Source: Flavobacterium croceum DSM 17960
GTDB lineage: Bacteria; Bacteroidota; Bacteroidia; Flavobacteriales; Flavobacteriaceae
Reading direction: 5' to 3'
Length of the DNA: 64,000 bases
Assembly (NCBI RefSeq): GCF_002917885.1
Contig: NZ_PQNY01000005.1
Span: forward strand, 62,001 to 126,000
The notes under the pieces: model-generated
Told to the model about the DNA's origin: nothing
Database searches by the model: none
The model's input: the letters and a program-made list of their open reading frames with translations, nothing else
In this document: positions 18,027-27,183 of the stretch, one piece after another
How positions within the stretch are numbered: the stretch's first letter is position 1
Layout of the letters: each line of letters opens with the position of its first letter
Program-made: the position numbers and the translations under genes

Positions 18027-19274
18027 ATGAAAACAAAAATCACTTTGCATTTTTATGCTAAAAGCACAAAAGCCAATGCAGCAGGACAACTCCCAATTTA
18101 TGTGCGCTTAACCGTTGACGGAAAACGATTAGAGTTCAGCACCAAGAAGTTTGTCGAAACTTCCAAATGGTCGTCCGAACTATCCAAAATGAAAGGCACA
18201 ACCGAAGAAGCTCGTTCAATAAATAGTTACCTTGATTTGATGAAAACGAAAGTTTTTAATGCACAAATGGAATTAATGCACCGAAACGAGAACTTAACGA
18301 TTGAAAACTTCAAAGAAAAATTATTGGGAACCGAACAACGCCAACGGATGCTAATCCCAATCTTCCAAGACCACAATAACAAAATAAAAGAATTGGTTGG
18401 CAAAGAATATGCACCAGGAACTTTAGAGCGTTATAAAACTTCGTTGAGCCATACTATTGAGTTCTTGCAATGGAAATATAAAGTTTCCGATATAGAGATA
18501 AACAAAATAGATCACGCTTTCGTGACAGATTACGAATTTTGGTTACGAAGTGTTAGAAATTGCGCTAACAATACAGCAGTAAAATACATCAAGAACTTCA
18601 ATAAAATAATCAAGCTTTGTCTGGCCAATGACTGGCTAGACAAAAATCCATTTGCAAACTATAAATCCAAAGTCAAAGAAGTCGAGAGAGTTTATTTATC
18701 TGAAGAAGAAATCCAAAACATCATCAATAAAGATTTCAAAACAGAAAGATTGTCTTTGGTACGTGATATCTTCCTTTTTAGCTGCTTTACTGGTTTGGCA
18801 TACATTGATGTCAAAAACTTAACAAAGTCACATATAAGCATTGGCATTGATGGTGAGAAGTGGATATTTACTCATAGACAGAAAACTGAAACCGCTTCTA
18901 AAATTCCAATCCTTCCTGTAACACAAATGATTATTGATAAATACGAAAATCATCCACAATGTATCAATGAAGATAAACTACTACCTATTTTGTCAAATCA
19001 AAAAATGAATGCCTATCTAAAAGAAATAGCCGGAGTTTGTGAAATTGAAAAAGAATTAACCTTTCACATTGCTCGACACACTTTTGCAACGACAGTAACA
19101 CTTACAAATGGCGTTCCTATTGAAAGTGTGAGCAAAATGTTAGGTCATAAAAATTTGAGAACCACTCAACATTACGCTAAAGTTTTAGATAAGAAAGTGA
19201 GTGAGGATATGAAAATTTTGAGAGATAAATTCAATATATTTACAAATAAAAAAATAAATGCAAATATAAATTAA
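18027..19274 (+). CDS. Tyrosine recombinase/integrase of island 1
   Basis: A 415-residue site-specific recombinase. The first 95 residues form an arm-binding domain (Bacteroidota Arm-DNA-bind type), residues 105-215 a SAM-like core-binding domain, and the rest the catalytic domain. HIARHTFATT gives the His-x-x-Arg pair, LGHKNLRTTQHYAK the second His and the nucleophile Tyr. In place of the first catalytic Arg the motif reads FTGLAYIDV, with Ala; other Bacteroidota integrases also lack this Arg. The leader AAAAGGTTACCACT before the ATG is shared with the second integrase at 50828. Inserts into tRNA-Ser. Confidence 0.95.
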   Translation: MKTKITLHFYAKSTKANAAGQLPIYVRLTVDGKRLEFSTKKFVETSKWSSELSKMKGTTEEARSINSYLDLMKTKVFNAQMELMHRNENLTIENFKEKLLGTEQRQRMLIPIFQDHNNKIKELVGKEYAPGTLERYKTSLSHTIEFLQWKYKVSDIEINKIDHAFVTDYEFWLRSVRNCANNTAVKYIKNFNKIIKLCLANDWLDKNPFANYKSKVKEVERVYLSEEEIQNIINKDFKTERLSLVRDIFLFSCFTGLAYIDVKNLTKSHISIGIDGEKWIFTHRQKTETASKIPILPVTQMIIDKYENHPQCINEDKLLPILSNQKMNAYLKEIAGVCEIEKELTFHIARHTFATTVTLTNGVPIESVSKMLGHKNLRTTQHYAKVLDKKVSEDMKILRDKFNIFTNKKINANIN

Positions 19275-19382
19275 AAAATTATTTAAATTGAATTCAGCTA
19301 CTCACACTAATTAAAACCCTCACTTCAATTGATTTTAAAACAAAACTAAGTTGTTATTCTTAAATTTACACTTTACTTTTTT

Positions 19383-22313
19383 ATGTACAGAAAAATACTT
19401 TTTATTCTTATTTTTTTATTCTTACTAAAATTTCAAGTTTTAGTTGGACAAAGTACTTATAAAATTGAAAATTTAAAATTCTCTGATGGATTGCCTTCGG
19501 ACATCGTTTTTTTTTCAACTAAAAAAGAAGGGAAATTATATATTGCAACACAACGGGGTTTATGCCTATACGATGGTTATCGATTTGTGAAAAATACGCA
19601 GCTTTCAAATATGACCAACCATCTGTTTACAAGTAAAAACAAATTGTATTTTTATTCTTCTGGAAAAGGACTATGTTACTTAAACTCCATTTTTCAAGAA
19701 CCTCAAATTGTTGCAAAGGTTAACTATAATGACAGTATTCCTAACAATGATCATTATGACAATGTTTATGTTGATAGAAAAAATCGAGTTTGGTGTAGTG
19801 ATCAGAATAGTGTGAAGTATTTTTCTAACTCAAAAAAATATTCGTTTGTTATTGCTAAAAATAGTAATCCGTCTCTTAATGTAACTTTTTTAGAAACAAG
19901 AAGCAAAGAGTTTTTTATTGCCACTGACGACGGTCTTTTTGTTTGGGACGAAAAAAGTAATTCAATACAATTACACCCCAATACCGAATTGGCAAACTCA
20001 AAAATAATTTCGGCAACGGTTACTGGCAATTATATCTATTTTACAACTTTAGACGGAAAATTATTGATTTATGATTCTATTTCGAAAACACTTTCAACTG
20101 AAGTGATAAGCCGAAATTTGACATCGCAATTTAAACTGGTTGACAATACCAATTCTATATTTTTTTATGATAAAAACACCTTGTATCAATATGATATTTC
20201 AAAACACACTAAAGAGATTATCCAATCTACTTCCGGTGAAATTAATCATATTTTTTATGATGATGTGCTTCATTTATTTTGGATTTCAACCACTAGAGGA
20301 TTAGTAAAGTTATCTAAAATTAATGATGATATTGTTAGTTTAAACATACCCAATTCCAAAACTATTGTTTCAATAGTTCAAGATAATGAAGCAACAATTT
20401 GGTGTGTTTCAAAAAATAATAAAATCTATTCATATTCCAAAAATAATCATTGGAACGCGTATCAATCTCCCAATATAAAGACGGAATTTGAGCATCTGTT
20501 TTTAAAAAACAATCAATTGTATGCAACCGCCAATGACGGGTTATATAGTTTGACCAATGGCGTTTTGAAACTTCTAATATCCACCAAAATTCCATTTAAA
20601 AAAGCAGTGATTGATGAAAACAATTTGCTTTGGATTATTCCTTCAAAAGGAGCGATTAGAGTATATGATGCCGTTTCATTTAAAGAAAAAAAAGAATATA
20701 TATTGAATACCTCATCCTTTTGGTCTGACAATACATTTAACGATATTGCGGTTGCACCCAATGGTAGAATTTGGCTAGCAAGCTGGATGCCAAAAGATTA
20801 TGGTATATCGTATTTTGATAATAAAACACATTTGTTTGTTCAGATTAATAGTTTGATTCAATTTAAAAATAACCCAAAATTTGTAACGGATTATTACAAT
20901 CGAATTGCTTTTATTAATAACAACAATATTATTTTTTCGGGTTATGGCGGTTGGAATATTGTATCACCTGAAGGCGAAATTTTACATTCTTTAAATACCG
21001 ATTTGTACAAAGTTGCAAACGATCATATTGAAGGAATTTCTCAAGACTCCAAAGGAAATATTTGGTTTGCTTGTGCCGAAGGGTTAAATCAATACAATTT
21101 TAAAACCAATAAAGTAGTAAACGTTTCATCTATCGACGGTTTAGTAACTAATGATATTACTTATGGCTACTTTGCCTCCAAAAACAACAAATTAATGATT
21201 GGAACCGATAAAGGTCTTCAAATAATCGATTTGAATAATATTACTAAAACTAAATTAATCAACAAATTAGAATTAACTGCTATTATAAAAGATGGCACTT
21301 ATTTATTTTCCAAAAAAAACGAGTACCATTTAGATTATAAATTTACTGAATTAACTATTTTATTTTCCTCCTTATCTTTTTCAGAAAAAGAAAAAATTAT
21401 ATACCGCTATCAGTTTAAAGGAGAGCAAAAATGGAATTATTTAGGGACGATTCCCAAACTTTCTTTGATAAAACTTTCACCTGGCAATTATGACATACTC
21501 ATTCAGGCGGGTGATAATCTTGGCAATTGGCAGAAAAAATCATTAAATATTACGTTGAAAATTACACCTCCTTTTTATAATTCGCTTTGGTTTTTTATTC
21601 TTCTATTTCTGCTGTTGGCATCTATTGGTTTTTTTGCAAATCGCTATTTAGTAAAACAAGAAAAAATAAAAGGTCATTTAAAGAGAAAAATAAAAGATGT
21701 TGAAATGCAAACGCTTCGTTCACAAATGAATCCCCATTTTTTATTTAATTCTTTAAATTCTATTAATAGTTTTATTATTCAACAAAAAAGTCGTGAAGCC
21801 AGTTCTTATCTTACTACATTTTCAAAATTAATGCGAAATATTTTAGAAAATTCACGCCACGAAACGATTACATTAGAAAAAGAATTAGAAACCTTAAAAA
21901 TGTATCTGGAGTTGGAAGCAGTGAGATTGGAATACAAATTTGATTATGAAATAGTTTATGACAAAAATTTAGAAGTTGAAAGTATCAAAATACCACCTCT
22001 TATAATTCAGCCTTTTGCAGAAAATGCTATTTGGCACGGTCTGCATAACAAAAAAGAAAAAGGACTCCTAAAAATTGTTGTGCAAAACGAGAAAAACAGT
22101 ATTTTAAACATAAAAATTATTGATGATGGCATCGGTAGAAAAGCATCGGCTTTACTAAAGAAAGAACAAGTAACCCATAAATCGTATGGAATAAACATCA
22201 CAATTAATCGATTGATTTTGTTAAATCCGAAAAATAATTTCAAGATTATTGATTTGGTTGATGATCAAGACAATGCCACAGGAACTGAAGTAGAATTACA
22301 AATTTATTTATAA
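19383..22313 (+). CDS. Hybrid propeller sensor histidine kinase (LytS-type kinase core)
   Basis: A 976-residue envelope sensor. A signal segment is followed by two-component-regulator propeller repeats (residues about 25-630; for example GLPSDIVFFSTKKEGKLYIATQRGLCLYDG), a Y_Y_Y-type domain near 660-735, one membrane helix near 737-757 and a LytS-type His_kinase domain. The phosphoacceptor His sits in QMNPHFLFNSLNS near residue 785 and the ATP-binding N box is ENAIWHGL near 880. It probably phosphorylates the LytTR regulator that starts 3 bases later. The ligand is unknown; propeller sensors of this class often respond to glycans. Confidence 0.9.
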   Translation: MYRKILFILIFLFLLKFQVLVGQSTYKIENLKFSDGLPSDIVFFSTKKEGKLYIATQRGLCLYDGYRFVKNTQLSNMTNHLFTSKNKLYFYSSGKGLCYLNSIFQEPQIVAKVNYNDSIPNNDHYDNVYVDRKNRVWCSDQNSVKYFSNSKKYSFVIAKNSNPSLNVTFLETRSKEFFIATDDGLFVWDEKSNSIQLHPNTELANSKIISATVTGNYIYFTTLDGKLLIYDSISKTLSTEVISRNLTSQFKLVDNTNSIFFYDKNTLYQYDISKHTKEIIQSTSGEINHIFYDDVLHLFWISTTRGLVKLSKINDDIVSLNIPNSKTIVSIVQDNEATIWCVSKNNKIYSYSKNNHWNAYQSPNIKTEFEHLFLKNNQLYATANDGLYSLTNGVLKLLISTKIPFKKAVIDENNLLWIIPSKGAIRVYDAVSFKEKKEYILNTSSFWSDNTFNDIAVAPNGRIWLASWMPKDYGISYFDNKTHLFVQINSLIQFKNNPKFVTDYYNRIAFINNNNIIFSGYGGWNIVSPEGEILHSLNTDLYKVANDHIEGISQDSKGNIWFACAEGLNQYNFKTNKVVNVSSIDGLVTNDITYGYFASKNNKLMIGTDKGLQIIDLNNITKTKLINKLELTAIIKDGTYLFSKKNEYHLDYKFTELTILFSSLSFSEKEKIIYRYQFKGEQKWNYLGTIPKLSLIKLSPGNYDILIQAGDNLGNWQKKSLNITLKITPPFYNSLWFFILLFLLLASIGFFANRYLVKQEKIKGHLKRKIKDVEMQTLRSQMNPHFLFNSLNSINSFIIQQKSREASSYLTTFSKLMRNILENSRHETITLEKELETLKMYLELEAVRLEYKFDYEIVYDKNLEVESIKIPPLIIQPFAENAIWHGLHNKKEKGLLKIVVQNEKNSILNIKIIDDGIGRKASALLKKEQVTHKSYGINITINRLILLNPKNNFKIIDLVDDQDNATGTEVELQIYL

Positions 22314-22315
22314 AT

Positions 22316-23056
22316 ATGATTAACGTATTAATTATTGATGATGAAAATCATTGTATCATCACACTACAACATTTGCTTTCCGATTTTAAAAATGTTGCTG
22401 TCTTAGCCACAACTCAAGACAGTACAAAAGCCAAAGAACTTGTAGAACAACACAAACCCGATTTGGTATTTTTAGATATTGAAATGCCCATCTTAAACGG
22501 TTTTGATGTTCTCAATCAGTTTGATACGATCCCCTTCAAAGTTGTTTTTACAACTGCCTACGATCAATATGCTATAAAGGCATTGAAATTAAATGCTTTA
22601 GACTATTTATTAAAACCCATAGATTATAACGACATTGAACACGTTTTAGAAAAATTCAAAGCCGAAGAAATGCATATTTCTAAAGACCAACTCAATCATT
22701 TACACCAATTTGTGAATGGCAAAATGCAAGACACTATTGCACTTTCTACACAGGAAGGATTACACTTTGTAAAAATTGACGAGATTATGTATCTTGAAGC
22801 CAGCAGTTGCTATACTTACATTGTTATGAATGACAAAACCAAACATTTGGCAAGCAAAACGATGGCTAATTTTGAAGAAGTCTTGCAAGACAACTCCTTA
22901 TTTTTTAGAGCTCATAAATCGCATATTGTAAACTTAAAATTCATTAAACAATACATTCGTGGCGAAGGTGGAGAAATTATTATGCAAGACGGAAAAAATG
23001 TAGCATTGAGCCGTAATAAAAAACAAGAATTTTTGAGTTTGTTTAAGAAAGTATAG
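22316..23056 (+). CDS. LytTR-family response regulator
   Basis: A 246-residue regulator. The receiver domain occupies residues 1-120 with the phosphorylated Asp in LVFLDIEMP near residue 54 and Lys in LLKPIDY near 104. The C-terminal LytTR DNA-binding domain (residues 145-246) shows FVKIDEIMYLEASSCYTYI and FFRAHKSHIVNLKFI. Three bases separate it from the kinase gene, so the two form an operon. It probably controls neighbouring secreted-protein genes, but no binding repeats were identified. Confidence 0.93.
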   Translation: MINVLIIDDENHCIITLQHLLSDFKNVAVLATTQDSTKAKELVEQHKPDLVFLDIEMPILNGFDVLNQFDTIPFKVVFTTAYDQYAIKALKLNALDYLLKPIDYNDIEHVLEKFKAEEMHISKDQLNHLHQFVNGKMQDTIALSTQEGLHFVKIDEIMYLEASSCYTYIVMNDKTKHLASKTMANFEEVLQDNSLFFRAHKSHIVNLKFIKQYIRGEGGEIIMQDGKNVALSRNKKQEFLSLFKKV

Positions 23057-23259
23057 TTGTATTTTATCGTCACTTATTATGACACATAGTTTATATTTTT
23101 ATTTTAATAAACACATAACCAAAATTATGATTCATAAATAGAACAAACCACGTTCTTTCGCATTTCAATAATCCAAAACAACCTTTGACTTATTCATAGC
23201 TTACTAATTGGTAGTTATCTAATTATTTTTGACATATTTTAAAAATTATCAAAATAATT

Positions 23260-24663
23260 ATGAAAACAAAAATTACTCAAAAAATCCTTCTTCTTTGTGC
23301 TTTCTTCATTTTTTTAGCAGGAAATGCACAGCTGGTAAACAGGGCTTTAATAGTCCCTAAGTTTGGTACTAATGCAGGAAATAATACGGTAAAAACGTAT
23401 ATGCCAACATCGGCAACAACTATTGCAGAAAGCCCTACGTACACTATAAATTTTAGTACATTAGGTAATGGATTAGCTACAAATGCAAGCCCAAACTGCG
23501 TGGCAATGTTTGGTAACGATTTGTTTGTCAGTTTAACAAATGCCAACCAACGCATTTATAAATTTCCAAATTATGGTATCAATCCTGCAAGTGCCATTGC
23601 TAATGTGTCGCAAGTAGCCAATTTGAGTAGTGATTATGTCGGTTTAACATTCGATGCAACAGGAAACCTATATGTTTCGGAAGGCTCTTGGGGAAATACG
23701 ACTATTTTTAAATACACAATAGCCTCAAATTATGCCACTCGAATTGATTTGGGTAACGGAGGTGTAACTTCCTATTTTGCTAATATTGCTTTTGATGCCA
23801 ATGGCAATTTATGGGCTTCAGATTATTGGAACAACAGAATTATAGTGATTAAAACTGCCGATTTGGACACCGCTTCTGCACCATTTCGCTCTTTTTATAC
23901 CAATTCGGCAGATTGGGCAACCAATGGAGGAGGTAACGATAATTTGTTTGCACCTTTGCAAGCTAAAACCATAACTACTGCTTTTTCTCAACCCGAAGGT
24001 ATCGCTTTTGATAGTACCGGACGATTATGGGTTGCTAACAATAACGATTCTGCAGCTAATGAAGCACCAACGTTAGTGTATCTTTCGGTACCGCAACAAA
24101 ACAGTATTTTGGCACTTACTCCAAATACAAGTATCAATGCCGATCCTAATATGACCAATAGTATCAATGGGTTTGGCATTTATAACTTGCCGACAGCTAA
24201 CCCAGTGGTTGCAGGTACAGGACAACTTGGAGGTATGCAGATAGACAAAACCATCGATAGAATTTATGTGAATGACGAAAACAACGGAGCTGGAATGTGG
24301 TTTGATATTGCCAATATTGCGCTTACAAACGACACATATACTAATTATAGACTAAACATCACTTCGACTAATCCTGGAAACGGAGGGATTTATCTTCCAA
24401 CAAGCACACAAATTTTAGGTCTAAACGATAATCAATTAGCAACAGTTTCTTTTTCATTATACCCAAATCCTTCCAACGGCGCTTTTAATATTGATACTAC
24501 CGAAAACATCAAAAACATTGTAGCTTTCGATATTTTAGGAAAAGAAATTATGGTAAAAACCCTTTCAAACAACCAATTTTCGATAGAAAACAAAGGGGTT
24601 TATTTCTTGAAAATCGAATTAGAAAACGGGCAAATAGTTAACCGTAAAATAGTTATAAACTAA
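23260..24663 (+). CDS. Secreted NHL/SMP30-like propeller protein with T9SS sorting tail
   Basis: A 467-residue exported protein. The signal peptide ends near AGNAQL. The body has repeated strands of NHL/SMP-30 propeller type (GLTFDATGNLYVSEG, IAFDANGNLWASDYWNN, IAFDSTGRLWVANNND). The C-terminus (SLYPNPSNGAFNI to the end) is a type A T9SS sorting domain, so the protein is sent to the surface or medium. No catalytic motif is recognised. It lies 203 bases after the LytTR regulator and overlaps in orientation with three more T9SS-type genes. Confidence 0.85.
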   Translation: MKTKITQKILLLCAFFIFLAGNAQLVNRALIVPKFGTNAGNNTVKTYMPTSATTIAESPTYTINFSTLGNGLATNASPNCVAMFGNDLFVSLTNANQRIYKFPNYGINPASAIANVSQVANLSSDYVGLTFDATGNLYVSEGSWGNTTIFKYTIASNYATRIDLGNGGVTSYFANIAFDANGNLWASDYWNNRIIVIKTADLDTASAPFRSFYTNSADWATNGGGNDNLFAPLQAKTITTAFSQPEGIAFDSTGRLWVANNNDSAANEAPTLVYLSVPQQNSILALTPNTSINADPNMTNSINGFGIYNLPTANPVVAGTGQLGGMQIDKTIDRIYVNDENNGAGMWFDIANIALTNDTYTNYRLNITSTNPGNGGIYLPTSTQILGLNDNQLATVSFSLYPNPSNGAFNIDTTENIKNIVAFDILGKEIMVKTLSNNQFSIENKGVYFLKIELENGQIVNRKIVIN

Positions 24664-24677
24664 AAATGACTCATAAT

Positions 24678-25154
24678 ATGAAAACAAAACAACTCTTTTT
24701 TCTATTTTCTTTTCTCTTTTTTCTAAAAGCAAATGCACAACAATCGTTAAATGCTGCTGGAGGAGATGCCACAGGAAGCAATGGAAAAATAAGTTACTCC
24801 ATCGGTCAGATTGATTATGTGAGTGCCACTGGGTCAAACGGTTCGGTTTCGCAAGGGGTACAACAACCTTTTGAAATTTTCACACTTGGCACAGACGATT
24901 TTCCAAACATTATACTACAAGCAATAGTATATCCCAACCCTACTTCGTCGAATATCAATTTAATAATTGAAAACTATTCGATAGATAACTTGCACTATAA
25001 CTTGTATGACATTCAAGGACGAAGCATTGCTAATCAGAAAATTACACAACAAGAAACTAATATCACTATGGAAAACCTACAAAATGCTAACTATTTCCTT
25101 CAAGTATTTGACAATAACAAAACCTTAAAGACTTTTAAAATTATTAAGAATTAG
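24678..25154 (+). CDS. Small T9SS-sorted exported protein
   Basis: A 158-residue protein beginning MKTKQLFFLFSFLFF; an alternative ATG four codons upstream (24666) is possible but gives a less regular signal peptide. A short body (GGDATGSNGKISYSIGQI...GSVSQGVQQPFEI) of a type common in Bacteroidota is followed by a T9SS type A tail (IVYPNPTSSNINLII). Function is unknown. It is often seen next to larger secreted proteins, as here. Confidence 0.75.
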   Translation: MKTKQLFFLFSFLFFLKANAQQSLNAAGGDATGSNGKISYSIGQIDYVSATGSNGSVSQGVQQPFEIFTLGTDDFPNIILQAIVYPNPTSSNINLIIENYSIDNLHYNLYDIQGRSIANQKITQQETNITMENLQNANYFLQVFDNNKTLKTFKIIKN

Positions 25155-25245
25155 TGTTTAGTAACTAGTGAATAGTTATTAGTCGTATTTAAAAATCAAT
25201 TTAGTGTTTACTTCTATACTTAAAAACCCATAAACTTTTATCAAA

Positions 25246-26994
25246 ATGAAAACAATTACAAAACTCTTTCTTCTTTGCTCTTTCATCTATTTTCTAAATG
25301 CAAATGCTCAAGCACCTAATAAATTTAGTTTCCAAGCCATAGTGAGAAATTCTAGCAATCAATTAATTACGAACCAACCGGTTGGAGTTAAAATTTCACT
25401 TATATCGGTAGTGATGTCCACCGAAAATGCTGAATTTGTAGAAACTCATACAGTAACAACTAATGCTAATGGACTTTTCTCGCTTAAAGTTGGTGAAGGA
25501 ACATTAGTTTCGGGCGATTTTGCAACAGCTATGAATTCTAATGCGTATAGCAAAAAAATAAAATGCGAAATTGACCCAACAGGCGGAACTAACTATACTA
25601 TAGTTTCAAACGAGCAATTATTAAGCGTGCCTTATGCCTTATTTGCAAATACTGCAGCATCTACCACAAGCAATAATTCTTGGAAAATTACAGGAAACAG
25701 CAATATTGACCCTGCAACGCAGTTTATTGGAACAACTGATGATAATGCATTACAATTTAAAGTAAACAATGAAAAAGCTGGGATAATTGAAACTACTGAT
25801 AATGTAATTAATACAGTTAAAAATGGAAATACAGCTTTTGGCTATCATTCTTTAAATTCTAATACAACAGGATTTTATAATGTTGCTAATGGCTATCAAT
25901 CCTTATATTCAAATACAACTGGAAAAAGAAATGTAGCCAATGGGTATAATTCATTAGATTCTAATACAGAAGGATTTGATAATGTTGCAAATGGTAGTTT
26001 TTCACTAACTTCAAATACAACAGGTACTAATAATGTTGCCAATGGAAGTTTCTCATTATATGATAATACAACTGGACATGATAATGTTGCCAATGGTAAA
26101 GAATCATTAACGTATAATACATCAGGATATGAAAATGTAGCTAATGGCAATCAATCCTTATACTCAAATACAACAGGTTATGATAATGTTGCTAATGGCT
26201 ATCAATCCTTATATTCTAATACAACAGGTTTTAATAATGTTGCCAATGGCTATCGCTCCTTATATTCTAATACAACAGGATATAGTAATGTTGCTAATGG
26301 CTATCACTCCTTATCTTCTAATACAACAGGAAATTATAATGTCGCTAATGGTAATGGATCGTTAACATATAATACAATTGGATATAATAATGTTGCAATT
26401 GGGGATCAATCTTTATTTTCAAATACAACAGGATTTCAAAACACTGCTATTGGTAGTGCATCAGGGAAATTTTTACCAAACAATGTTAATAATGTTACCT
26501 GTCTAGGTAGCGATACAGGCTGGAATACAACCACTTCAAACCAAATAAACATTGGAAATCACTCAGTTACTTCCATTGGTGGGCAAGTAAATTGGGGAAC
26601 GTATTCCGACAAACGCATAAAAACGGATGTTAAAGAAAATGTACCTGGATTGGCATTTATTAAACAATTAACACCAGTTACGTATCATTTAGACATTAAA
26701 AAACAATACGAACTGGCAATGAATGGCAAAAAAGACGAATCGGCAGATTATCCTGAAAAATATGATATTGAGAAAATTACTCAAACAGGTTTCTTAGCAC
26801 AAGATGTAGAGGCAGCAGCCAAAAGTGTAGGTTATGATTTTAACGGTGTAGAAGCTCCAAAAAACGGAGAAGGATTATACAAACTTCGTTATGCCGAATT
26901 TGTAGTGCCGTTAGTGCAAGCTGTTAAGGAATTAAGTAAAGAAAACGAAGAATTAAAAGCGAGATTAAAAGCTTTGGAAGATAAGCTTAAGTAG
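25246..26994 (+). CDS. Surface repeat protein with YadA-like head repeats and C-terminal S74 intramolecular chaperone
   Basis: A 582-residue exported protein. A signal peptide and an N-terminal beta domain (about residues 25-135) are followed by about twelve 17-residue repeats (NVANGYQSLYSNTTG plus two variable residues) at residues 195-408. These resemble the left-handed beta-roll of YadA/Hia heads. The tail-fibre type chaperone of the S74 family follows: YSDKRIKTDVKE, then TGFLAQDVEAAAKSVG, then a C-terminal coiled coil (VKELSKENEELKARLKALED). S74 domains trimerise and cleave themselves off phage tail fibres. Likely a trimeric adhesin-like stalk. No T9SS tail is present, so its export route is unclear. 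Confidence 0.82.
   Translation: MKTITKLFLLCSFIYFLNANAQAPNKFSFQAIVRNSSNQLITNQPVGVKISLISVVMSTENAEFVETHTVTTNANGLFSLKVGEGTLVSGDFATAMNSNAYSKKIKCEIDPTGGTNYTIVSNEQLLSVPYALFANTAASTTSNNSWKITGNSNIDPATQFIGTTDDNALQFKVNNEKAGIIETTDNVINTVKNGNTAFGYHSLNSNTTGFYNVANGYQSLYSNTTGKRNVANGYNSLDSNTEGFDNVANGSFSLTSNTTGTNNVANGSFSLYDNTTGHDNVANGKESLTYNTSGYENVANGNQSLYSNTTGYDNVANGYQSLYSNTTGFNNVANGYRSLYSNTTGYSNVANGYHSLSSNTTGNYNVANGNGSLTYNTIGYNNVAIGDQSLFSNTTGFQNTAIGSASGKFLPNNVNNVTCLGSDTGWNTTTSNQINIGNHSVTSIGGQVNWGTYSDKRIKTDVKENVPGLAFIKQLTPVTYHLDIKKQYELAMNGKKDESADYPEKYDIEKITQTGFLAQDVEAAAKSVGYDFNGVEAPKNGEGLYKLRYAEFVVPLVQAVKELSKENEELKARLKALEDKLK
25828..26447 (+). repeat. Tandem 51-bp coding repeats in the S74 protein gene
   Basis: About twelve imperfect copies of a 51-base unit coding for NVANG...SLYSNTTG-type repeats. 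Several adjacent units are nearly identical in DNA, so copy number can change by slippage or recombination. The repeat phase keeps the reading frame (51 is a multiple of 3). Confidence 0.85.
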
Positions 26995-27020
26995 GTTAAT
27001 AAAGTTAGGTTTTTTATGAA

Positions 27021-27047
27021 AAGGCACAATGAGAGTTGTGTCTTTTT
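27021..27047 (+). terminator. Rho-independent terminator after the S74 gene
   Basis: The stem AGGCACAA / TTGTGTCT with a short loop is followed by a T run, 26 bases after the stop codon. A long frame starting at 27016 runs through it, which is one reason to reject that start for the next gene. Confidence 0.7.
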
Positions 27048-27183
27048 TAGTTCTCCGTTCAATAACCCAAACCTGCAGTTTACTTTTTTTATTGATAAAT
27101 TAATACATTTAAAATTAAATTTGCTACTATTAAAATTTGGTTTCAACTTGAAACTTTTAAAACCAAAAAAAACGTTCACCCCA

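Noticed and set aside
25828..26447. Regular 51-base repeats as a possible CRISPR array
   Set aside because: Repeats keep the reading frame, encode NVANG...NTTG units, and have no distinct spacers; they are part of a surface-protein gene.
27016..27183. Upstream start for the GH5 enzyme
   Set aside because: The extension passes through the terminator of the previous gene and hides the signal peptide.
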